Assembly: GCA_012963185.1 (NCBI GenBank)
Contig: DTWD01000554.1
Span: 1-7,642 of the forward strand
Source of the DNA: Acidobacteriota bacterium
GTDB taxonomy: Bacteria; Acidobacteriota; Vicinamibacteria; Vicinamibacterales; UBA8438
DNA: 7,642 bases
Reading direction: 5' to 3'
This document shows positions 1-5,390 of this stretch, piece by piece; position 1 is the first letter of the stretch; the number at the start of each line of letters is the position of its first letter. Below the pieces are notes generated by a model. The model searched no databases. It saw nothing but the letters and a program-made list of their open reading frames with translations, and was not told the DNA's origin. The translations under genes and the position numbers were made by a program.

Positions 1-9
1 AATAAGCGT

Positions 10-186
10 ATGGGGTTGTTTCTCCTGACCACCATCGTGATCGCGGGTGCCATGCTTATTATGGCGGTCGGGCTTTTGTTTAAATACCCCTGCCTTCGTG
101 GTTCGTGCGGAGGTTCTGATGTTCTAGATCATGAAGGCGAGTCACTTCGGTGTGATGCGTGTCCTCGTCGTCATAGTGGGTCCTAG
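10..186 (+). CDS. nqrM: NqrM-like (DUF539) Na+-NQR maturation protein
   Basis: This 58-residue protein has one N-terminal membrane segment (about residues 3-24) followed by a short cysteine-rich tail. The motif MAVG at 18-21, a short linker, then CLRGSCGG at 28-35 and CDACP at 48-52 match the NqrM family, in which a membrane helix ending in MAVG leads into GSCGG and a second cysteine cluster. Cysteines are at 28, 33, 48 and 51. NqrM is known to be needed for assembly of the Na+-translocating NADH:quinone oxidoreductase, probably in iron delivery or metal-site formation at the inner membrane. The ATG at 10 puts MAVG at the usual distance from the N-terminus, but the frame is open to the window edge (AAT AAG CGT), so an earlier start cannot be excluded. 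The tail is shorter than I expect for proteobacterial NqrM. By family habit nqrF or apbE would lie just upstream, outside the window. Its stop is 15 bases from the convergent selA stop. Confidence 0.7.
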   Translation: MGLFLLTTIVIAGAMLIMAVGLLFKYPCLRGSCGGSDVLDHEGESLRCDACPRRHSGS

Positions 187-201
187 GTGACGGTGTAACT
201 T

Positions 202-1599
202 TTACGAACTGAGAAGACGAGTCACGGCGGCCACAATAATTTCGTCATCAGCTGGATCGACAGTTAATAGATCAAGAAGTAACTCGTCATGGTCGATGCG
301 ACCAATGATCGGGGGTGTGTTTGCTCGCAGTAGTTGCTCGATAGTCGAAGTCGATTTGGTGTCAACGTGAATCGAAATCGCTCGACTCGGCAGTGTGATA
401 TCTGGTGTACTGCCCCCGCCGATCTTTGCTGAGGTGTGCCGGATTGCAGTGGTTAGTCCTGGGAATTCGGCGAAGCGAAGCGCGAGAGATTTGGCGCGTT
501 GCTCTGTCTGCTTTGGGTCTGTATTCATCATCCTCGTGACAGGAACTGTTTTATGCGCCCGTCCCGCCGCGTGCTCAATTAGAGTCGCTTCGAGGCTTGC
601 CAAGGTAAGTTTATCGACGCGCAATGCCCGCATGAGGGGATGACTTCGTATGCGTGTTAGGGCCGACTCCGCTCCCACAATGAGACCAGCTTGAGGTCCA
701 CCAAGAAGTTTGTCTCCACTAAAGGTACACACGGTTACCCCGGCAGTGATGCTTTGTTGAACGGTTGACTCGTATGGTGTCGCACTCGTCTCGGCCAGGA
801 GACCGCTTCCCAGATCTTCAACGACCGGGATAGTAAACCGAGAACCGACTGCCGTTAATTCATCGAGACCTGGTCGTTCTGTGAATCCCGAGATGGAAAA
901 ATTCGACGGGTGTACTCGCAGGATTAGACTCGTGCGTTCATTGATGGCTCCGGTATAGTCGGTTGCTTTCGTGCGGTTGGTGGTGCCGACTTCTCGGAGG
1001 ATTGCGCCAGACTGCCGAAGGACATCTGGGATTCGAAAGCCTCCACCGATCGCGACCATTTCACCGCGAGATATAATTACTTCGCGGCCTTCTGCGAGCG
1101 CAGCCAATACGAGTAAGACTGCTGCGGCGTTGTTGTTAACAACAACGCCAGATTCAGCGCCAGTGAGTTGTTCTAAAAGTGCAGTGGCATGTGTTGCTCG
1201 ACTGCCTCGGTCGCCAGCCTCAATGTCGTACTCTAGATTGCTATATCCAGAAGCGAGTGCCGTTAGATTTTCGATCGCAGGATGACTGAGCGGAGCTCGA
1301 CCGAGGTTCGTGTGCACAATTATTCCGGTGGCATTCACCACCGTCTTAAGAGACGGTGCTAAGGTTTGTCGCAATTGGCCGGCGAGCTGTCCTAGGATGT
1401 ACGACGTAGTGGTTTCTAGATCATCGAGTTTGATTTCTGATGCCAGTAGTTGTTCTCGTAGTCGTGAGCTGACAGCACGCAGCTCTTGGAGAGTCAGCGT
1501 GTGTCCGTAGGATGCTTCCAGTTTGCGGACAGCATCAGACCGCATTAGGTGGTCCACCGAGGGAATTACACGTAAGTCAGGCATAGGCAAGGATGGCAC
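202..1599 (-). CDS. selA: L-seryl-tRNA(Sec) selenium transferase SelA
   Basis: SelA is a PLP enzyme that converts seryl-tRNA(Sec) to selenocysteinyl-tRNA(Sec) using selenophosphate, in the cytoplasm. The 465 residues are close to E. coli SelA (463). Visible in order are the N-terminal tRNA-binding region with IPSVDHLM (12-19), the core motif VVNATGIIVHTNLGRAPLS (87-105), GSRATHA (132-138), VVVNNNAAAV (152-161), the SRGEMVAIGGGFRIPDV stretch (177-193), GTTNRT (205-210), the PLP lysine K297 in FSGDKLLGGPQAG, and the C-terminal IGRID and LLLDLLTV blocks (432-447). All key parts are present. The start at 1599 is GTG. An in-frame ATG lies 15 bases downstream (1584), and neither has a good Shine-Dalgarno sequence; an in-frame stop (1645-1647) limits extension upstream. 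The gene is alone on its strand: selB, selC and selD are not in the window, so the rest of the selenocysteine machinery must be elsewhere. It converges on nqrM and diverges from the unknown gene at 1674. Confidence 0.96.
   Translation of the reverse strand: MPSLPMPDLRVIPSVDHLMRSDAVRKLEASYGHTLTLQELRAVSSRLREQLLASEIKLDDLETTTSYILGQLAGQLRQTLAPSLKTVVNATGIIVHTNLGRAPLSHPAIENLTALASGYSNLEYDIEAGDRGSRATHATALLEQLTGAESGVVVNNNAAAVLLVLAALAEGREVIISRGEMVAIGGGFRIPDVLRQSGAILREVGTTNRTKATDYTGAINERTSLILRVHPSNFSISGFTERPGLDELTAVGSRFTIPVVEDLGSGLLAETSATPYESTVQQSITAGVTVCTFSGDKLLGGPQAGLIVGAESALTRIRSHPLMRALRVDKLTLASLEATLIEHAAGRAHKTVPVTRMMNTDPKQTEQRAKSLALRFAEFPGLTTAIRHTSAKIGGGSTPDITLPSRAISIHVDTKSTSTIEQLLRANTPPIIGRIDHDELLLDLLTVDPADDEIIVAAVTRLLSS
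1126..1149. repeat. 24-base perfect palindrome inside selA
   Basis: The two 12-base arms, GGCGTTGTTGTT and AACAACAACGCC, are exact reverse complements with no spacer. In the selA frame they encode residues 151-158, Gly-Val-Val-Val-Asn-Asn-Asn-Ala, part of the conserved SelA VVNNNAAA motif. GTT and AAC are reverse complements, as are GGC and GCC, so the codon choice alone creates the symmetry. It is most likely a by-product of coding, though it could extrude as a hairpin in DNA or mRNA. Confidence 0.9.
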
Positions 1600-1618
1600 T
1601 GCATCATGACATTTGAAG

Positions 1619-1630
1619 GCAAGGCCTTGC
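1619..1630. repeat. 12-base perfect palindrome between selA and the divergent gene
   Basis: GCAAGGCCTTGC is its own reverse complement. It sits 20 bases upstream of the selA start and overlaps the candidate -35 element of the divergent gene. A site of this size and place could be an operator for a dimeric regulator, but nothing identifies a regulator and no second copy was seen in the window. Confidence 0.3.
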
Positions 1631-1656
1631 TGAGCGTTAGGCGTTCAGGATACCAT
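1627..1656 (+). promoter_or_regulatory. candidate sigma-70-type promoter for the gene at 1674
   Basis: TTGCTG (1627-1632) and TACCAT (1651-1656) are separated by 18 bases and resemble -35 and -10 boxes; TACCAT matches TATAAT at four of six positions. The ATG follows 17 bases after the -10 box, so the 5' leader would be very short. This fits the absence of a visible Shine-Dalgarno sequence. The match is weak and could be chance. Confidence 0.25.
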
Positions 1657-1673
1657 CACGCCGCGTTTGAGCG

Positions 1674-2126
1674 ATGAGCGATACGCGCATTCCATCCGAC
1701 ACGACTGACGACCGTACCGACGATTTGCCTGATCATCGTCCACGTGACCGTTTTTGGCCGTATGTTGGGTTGCCTGAGGAACCGTCGGACGCTGAGTTGG
1801 CCGCGCTTGACCCGGACTTGGAAGACGCGCTGTTTGGTCGTAGCGACCGACCGTTCTCAGTGACTCTGAGTTTCTCGGTCTTTCCGGGTGAGAACTACCA
1901 ACGAGCTGTCGTGCTGGCGAGCCAGGCGTCGAATTACCGTACGGTTGGAACTGCTGATTCCACGCGTCATTTTGCGCGGTTTTGTCCGGATGACGTGAAG
2001 GACTTACGCGGTTTATTTGAACTAGTTGAAGGCACGAAAGATTGTGAAGTTCTGATAGACGACCGACCCGTGCCATATGCTCGAGAGCTTTGGTTGCCAC
2101 TGCTGTGGGTTTTGCTTCTCAAATGA
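1674..2126 (+). CDS. uncharacterised acidic cytoplasmic protein, 150 residues
   Basis: I do not recognise a named family. The protein has no signal peptide or clear membrane helix. The N-terminal 25 residues are polar and rich in Asp and Arg, probably disordered. A folded part seems to begin near FWPYVGLPEEPS (27-38), followed by an acidic Ala-Leu stretch (DAELAALDPDLEDALFG, 39-55), then two likely beta-alpha units (FSVTLSFSVFPG, 61-72; YQRAVVLASQASNYRTVG, 75-92), a segment FCPDDVKDLRGLFELV (103-118), and a hydrophobic aromatic C-terminus (VPYARELWLPLLWVLLLK, 133-150). Composition is normal for a real protein, whereas the antisense frame of similar length reads as low-complexity shadow. It starts at ATG 1674 with no clear Shine-Dalgarno sequence and ends in TGA. 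It is divergent from selA and 161 bases ahead of purH on the same strand, so it may share transcription with purH. No function can be assigned. Confidence 0.7.
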   Translation: MSDTRIPSDTTDDRTDDLPDHRPRDRFWPYVGLPEEPSDAELAALDPDLEDALFGRSDRPFSVTLSFSVFPGENYQRAVVLASQASNYRTVGTADSTRHFARFCPDDVKDLRGLFELVEGTKDCEVLIDDRPVPYARELWLPLLWVLLLK

Positions 2127-2221
2127 CGCGTGTGGAGAAATCTTTTGAAGGCAGGTTATGTTCTGTCGGAGAAATATGTGTGTGAATTGTCTTTCCGGGC
2201 TGTTTAGATGAAGCAGCTATT

Positions 2222-2246
2222 GGCTCATGGCTAGTAACATGCGGCC
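2222..2246 (+). promoter_or_regulatory. possible RNA hairpin in the purH leader
   Basis: GGCTCATG (2222-2229) can pair with CATGCGGCC (2238-2246) as eight base pairs, including one G-U and a single bulged C, around an 8-base loop. It ends 22 bases before the purH Shine-Dalgarno sequence. It does not match the purine or ZTP riboswitch patterns that I know. The rest of the 161-base gap (2127-2287) holds only very short open frames, such as an 8-codon ATG frame at 2208 and an 11-codon ATG frame at 2227. There is no clear terminator for the preceding gene. Confidence 0.25.
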
Positions 2247-2268
2247 GATCAGATTCCCGTGACCTTTC

Positions 2269-2277
2269 AGGAGGTGA
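2269..2277 (+). promoter_or_regulatory. strong Shine-Dalgarno sequence of purH
   Basis: AGGAGGTGA is a full match to the anti-Shine-Dalgarno end of 16S rRNA, placed 10 bases before the ATG at 2288. It fixes the purH start and is the only strong ribosome binding site in the window. Confidence 0.85.
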
Positions 2278-2287
2278 AGTCGGATTC

Positions 2288-3886
2288 ATGCGTGCGCTGT
2301 TGAGTGTTTCGGATAAATCAGGATTGGTTGAACTTGGTCGAGGGTTAGTCGACCGAGATGTTGAACTCATTTCAACGGGAGGTACCGCTCGGACGTTGTC
2401 AGAAGCGGGTCTTCCGGTTACCGGGATTTCGGAAGTGACCGGATTTCCAGAGATGATGGATGGGCGTGTCAAGACGCTGCATCCAGCTGTGCACGGCGGT
2501 ATTTTGGCGCGACGCAACCGGTCGGATGACTTGGAAGCAATTCGTGGTCAAGGCATCGATACTATTGATCTAGTGGTCGTTAATCTATATCCGTTTGTTC
2601 AGGCGGCAGAGGCTGAAGAAACAACATTTGATGAACTTATTGAGCAGATTGACATCGGTGGTCCGAGCATGGTGCGTGCAGCTGCAAAAAACTTTAAGGA
2701 TGTGATGATTGTTGTAAACCCGAAAGATTATCTACGGGTGCTTGAGGTGCTTAATGGTAACGGGAATGACAACATCGCCTTTCGATTTTCACTTGCACAG
2801 AAAGCGTTTGCATATACCGCTGCGTATGACACGACAATTGCGACAGCATTGGAGGCAGTCGATACTAATGATGGAACACTGTCGCGAAGTCCTCTGACAT
2901 TTGATGGCATTACGCCGGACCACTTGCTTGTGAGGGCTGCGAAAATTCAGGATCTCCGTTACGGTGAGAATCCCCATCAACCCGCTGCTTTCTATGCCGA
3001 CGGTGAGTGGGGATTTGGTACGGCTCAGGTGCTTCAGGGGAAGGCACTGTCGTTCACGAACTTGCTTGACCTGGACGCCGCAGCGCGTCTTGTGCTTGAG
3101 TTTACGGAACCGACAGCAGTCGTTATCAAGCATACGAACCCGTGCGGTGTGGCGACAGCGCCTTCGCTCGCAAAGGCCTATGTGAAGGCACGAGAGGTTG
3201 ATCCGCTTTCTGCCTTTGGCGGAATCGTTGGATTAAATAGGACTCTAGATGCTGATACTGCGGGCGCGATCGCTGAAACCTTTATCGAGTGTGTCGTTGC
3301 ACCCAAGGTGGACGACGATGCACGAGAAGTTCTTTCAGGTAAGAAAAATCTGCGGTTGGTGGTGGCTGATTTTTCTTCTCAGAGCGAAGATAGTCGAAAA
3401 GATGTTCGGTCAATCATGGGTGGTTGGCTCGTTCAGGATCGAGACCGGGTTGTGGAAGGTGAGTCCGCGTGGTCAGATGGTTTAGAAGTATCGTCTGGGA
3501 CGGCGCTACGTGTTGTGACGAAGCGTCAACCGACCGATGAGGAGTGGGTTGCACTCCGTTTTGCATGGCGCGTATGCGCACACGTCAAATCCAACACAAT
3601 TGTTTTTTCGCATATGGATCGTATTGCGGCTGTGGGCGCTGGTCAGATGAGTCGTGTTGATGCGGTAAATGTAGCGACGGCCAAGGCTGGCAAGTCTTTA
3701 AAAGAGACCGTTGCTGCGTCTGATGCATTCTTTCCTTTCCGTGATGGTCTTGACGAAATTGCAGCTGCGGGTGCGACGGCGGTGGTGCAACCCGGTGGGT
3801 CAGTGCGTGATGAAGAGGTTATCGCGGCTGCTGACGAGCATGGTGTCGCTATGGTGTTTGCAGGCAGGCGACACTTTCGGCATTAA
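2288..3886 (+). CDS. purH: bifunctional AICAR formyltransferase / IMP cyclohydrolase PurH
   Basis: PurH catalyses the last two steps of de novo IMP synthesis: 10-formyl-THF-dependent formylation of AICAR to FAICAR, then ring closure to IMP, in the cytoplasm. The 532 residues match the usual size (E. coli 529). The N-terminal MGS-like cyclohydrolase domain (about 1-130) shows STGGTA (29-34) and [15 protein letters not shown] (59-73). The formyltransferase domain shows [13 protein letters not shown] (224-236), the catalytic Lys281-His282 pair in [11 protein letters not shown] (279-289), [14 protein letters not shown] (305-318), KSNTIVF (434-440), [11 protein letters not shown] (450-460), and the terminal [19 protein letters not shown] and RRHFRH blocks. 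Both active centres look intact. The start is set by a perfect Shine-Dalgarno sequence. No other pur gene is in the window, so this copy stands apart from any purine operon here. Its stop is 5 bases from the stop of the convergent ligase gene, with no hairpin terminator seen between them. Confidence 0.98.
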   Translation: MRALLSVSDKSGLVELGRGLVDRDVELISTGGTARTLSEAGLPVTGISEVTGFPEMMDGRVKTLHPAVHGGILARRNRSDDLEAIRGQGIDTIDLVVVNLYPFVQAAEAEETTFDELIEQIDIGGPSMVRAAAKNFKDVMIVVNPKDYLRVLEVLNGNGNDNIAFRFSLAQKAFAYTAAYDTTIATALEAVDTNDGTLSRSPLTFDGITPDHLLVRAAKIQDLRYGENPHQPAAFYADGEWGFGTAQVLQGKALSFTNLLDLDAAARLVLEFTEPTAVVIKHTNPCGVATAPSLAKAYVKAREVDPLSAFGGIVGLNRTLDADTAGAIAETFIECVVAPKVDDDAREVLSGKKNLRLVVADFSSQSEDSRKDVRSIMGGWLVQDRDRVVEGESAWSDGLEVSSGTALRVVTKRQPTDEEWVALRFAWRVCAHVKSNTIVFSHMDRIAAVGAGQMSRVDAVNVATAKAGKSLKETVAASDAFFPFRDGLDEIAAAGATAVVQPGGSVRDEEVIAAADEHGVAMVFAGRRHFRH

Positions 3887-3891
3887 CGGTT

Positions 3892-5070
3892 TCAGTGTGG
3901 TGTTTGTTCTACAAGGGCAGCCGCCGGGAGTGTGATTAAGACGAGTAAGAGCATTAGGAACTCAGAGTCTCCAAAATTGTACTCAAACATTCCTGCAGTG
4001 AGCATACAAGCAACTGCCGCAAGCCCGGCCGCAGCTAAGGCGCGCGACTGTGGTTGACGAAATTGTTGTATTAAATCTCGTACAACCATCACAACAAACC
4101 AGCCCCAGAGTAGTAGAGCAGGAAGTCCACGCTCAGCTGCGATTTGCAGAGGAACATTATGAAGATGTTGGTTGACTTCGTTTACGCCGGTTGGCGGACG
4201 GTAGTCCGCATAGACGACCTGAACCATTTCAGGGCCGACGCCGGTAATTGGATGGTCTCGAACCATCGCAGTGCCAGCGGTTACCATTGCGAGTCGGTCA
4301 CGGTTTGTGGGGTCCTGGAGATCAAAGGTTGAATAGACGCGGTCGATTACAGTTGTAGGTGCGACGGCAATAAACACAGCGGCCGCAATGGGGGCAATAG
4401 CAATCAGCCGAAAGTTTTTTAACGCAAGCAGTAGTCCTACGCCCACGCACGCTCCAAATAGTGCGTTTCGGGTGAGTGTTACGACCAATGCCACGATGAG
4501 GGCCGGCAGAACGATGAGTGCCCACATCCGTTCACTGGTCCCAAACAAGATGCGTGAAACGGCAACCGTGATAATTAGCATAAGTAGCCCTGAATAGGTC
4601 ATGTAATGTCCCATCGAACCACTTGGCCGTTGTCCTAAGTTGTCGTATTCAAGGATTGCGTACTGCACGACACCGATAACGGCAGCAACAGCACCAACTG
4701 TCAGGACTACCGTCGCGATCGTTGAGGCTCGCTGTCCTTGCGCTAAACGGAAGACGACGGGTACGACTAAAAATAGTAAGACCTCTTTCGATTCGATGAA
4801 ACTGGTCAGCGGTTGGATAGAAAAAGCGACGCTCAGGAGAGTCCAGGCAGCGTAAATAATCAGTGGTAAAAAAAATCTTGGTGCGAAGGATGCGCAGGGT
4901 TGGGTAATAATGAGTCTGCCCCAGAGTGCGACGAGCACCGTCAGAATAATTGAGGATGCAGCGATTGAGAGAGGGAGTGCGAACACGAACAGTAAAAGCA
5001 GACGCCATGCCCAAGTCTCAGTTGCAGTGTCGGCTGTTACGGTTGTAGCGAGCAGATTCTGTGATGTCAT
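3892..5070 (-). CDS. O-antigen ligase / Wzy-like polymerase family membrane protein
   Basis: This 392-residue protein has about ten to eleven hydrophobic segments, beginning at 22-50 and 66-84 and ending at 345-362 and 369-386. The layout matches the Wzy_C (O-antigen ligase) superfamily. That family moves lipid-linked glycans at the periplasmic face of the inner membrane, either ligating O-antigen to lipid A-core (WaaL) or polymerising repeat units (Wzy). Seen here are the arginine in TLTRNALFG (198-206), a large loop after about 240 with NRDRL (256-260), MVRDHPITGVGPEMV (269-283) and QHLHNVPLQIAAERGLP (301-317). In this family the loop His and ERG form a known signature. Sequence alone does not separate ligase from polymerase. 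The start is ATG 5070 with at best a weak ribosome binding site. The Trm112-like gene lies 62 bases upstream on the same strand, so the two may be co-transcribed. No glycosyltransferase genes are in the window. Confidence 0.85.
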   Translation of the reverse strand: MTSQNLLATTVTADTATETWAWRLLLLFVFALPLSIAASSIILTVLVALWGRLIITQPCASFAPRFFLPLIIYAAWTLLSVAFSIQPLTSFIESKEVLLFLVVPVVFRLAQGQRASTIATVVLTVGAVAAVIGVVQYAILEYDNLGQRPSGSMGHYMTYSGLLMLIITVAVSRILFGTSERMWALIVLPALIVALVVTLTRNALFGACVGVGLLLALKNFRLIAIAPIAAAVFIAVAPTTVIDRVYSTFDLQDPTNRDRLAMVTAGTAMVRDHPITGVGPEMVQVVYADYRPPTGVNEVNQHLHNVPLQIAAERGLPALLLWGWFVVMVVRDLIQQFRQPQSRALAAAGLAAVACMLTAGMFEYNFGDSEFLMLLLVLITLPAAALVEQTPH

Positions 5071-5132
5071 CTGGCATCCGCTCGGCGCTGGTGTACCCCA
5101 ATCTTTTAATGAAGACGCCTGCTGAAAACGGA

Positions 5133-5303
5133 CTACGGATCGGTCGTGGCCTCTTCAGTGAGCATTACTGGGATATCGTCCTTAATCGGATAGACTCTCC
5201 CACATTCACCGCATTTTAAACCGGTTCCATCGGTTGTCAGCACGACCGGCGTCTTGCAGGCGGGACAAGCTAGAATCTCCAGTAGCTCTGGGGCGACACT
5301 CAT
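5133..5303 (-). CDS. Trm112-like zinc-ribbon protein (UPF0434/YcaR type)
   Basis: This is a 56-residue protein of the Trm112p-like family (YcaR in E. coli). The family opening appears as PELLEILACPACK (5-17), followed by LKCGECGRVYPIKDDIPVML (29-48). Cysteines 13, 16, 31 and 34 form two CxxC pairs, the expected zinc site. In eukaryotes and archaea Trm112 activates methyltransferases; the role of the bacterial versions is mostly unknown. I chose ATG 5303 because the family starts a few residues before the PELLEILACP motif. A GTG at 5318 in the same frame would add five residues; neither start has a good Shine-Dalgarno sequence. In E. coli ycaR lies among lipid A and KDO genes. Here the next gene downstream is an O-antigen ligase-like protein, which fits a link to surface glycolipid synthesis, although that is only context. 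Confidence 0.9.
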   Translation of the reverse strand: MSVAPELLEILACPACKTPVVLTTDGTGLKCGECGRVYPIKDDIPVMLTEEATTDP

Positions 5304-5390
5304 GCGTCGGTATTTCACTATAGCAGGAACGGAAACCGAAAGTTTATTTCTTGTCTGACGTGCTGTGGCTATGGAACAATCAGTCAGTTA

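Noticed and set aside
187..201. Possible terminator between nqrM and selA
   Set aside because: Only a 4-pair stem (GTAA/TTAC) can form nearby, without a T-run; there is no support for a terminator.
133..230. Two similar 18-base stretches (133-150 and 213-230), 15 of 18 bases alike and 80 bases apart
   Set aside because: Each lies in an unrelated coding frame, there is no third copy, and a match of this size can arise by chance in a window this long.
971..1285. Plus-strand frame of 104 codons inside selA
   Set aside because: It overlaps the conserved core of selA on the other strand and has no recognisable domain.
1645..2100. Open frame of 151 codons on the minus strand, opposite the unknown gene
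   Set aside because: The translation is rich in Arg, Gln, Ser and Pro with no folded pattern, and it would lie wholly antisense to a plus-strand frame with normal protein composition.
2119..2517. Open frame of 132 codons on the minus strand over the purH start
   Set aside because: It is antisense to well conserved purH codons and has a Ser/Pro/Thr-rich shadow composition.
3871..3898. Inverted repeat ACACT/AGTGT spanning the convergent purH and ligase stops
   Set aside because: The stem is only 5 base pairs with an 18-base loop and no T-run, so it is not credible as a terminator.
4649..5014. Minus-strand frame of 121 codons in a different frame within the ligase gene
   Set aside because: It is rich in Arg and Cys, lacks the hydrophobic pattern of the ligase frame, and is fully contained in that gene.
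5304..5390. Divergent promoters between the Trm112-like and TPR genes
   Set aside because: No pair of boxes with acceptable spacing was found; promoters probably exist here but cannot be placed from sequence alone.
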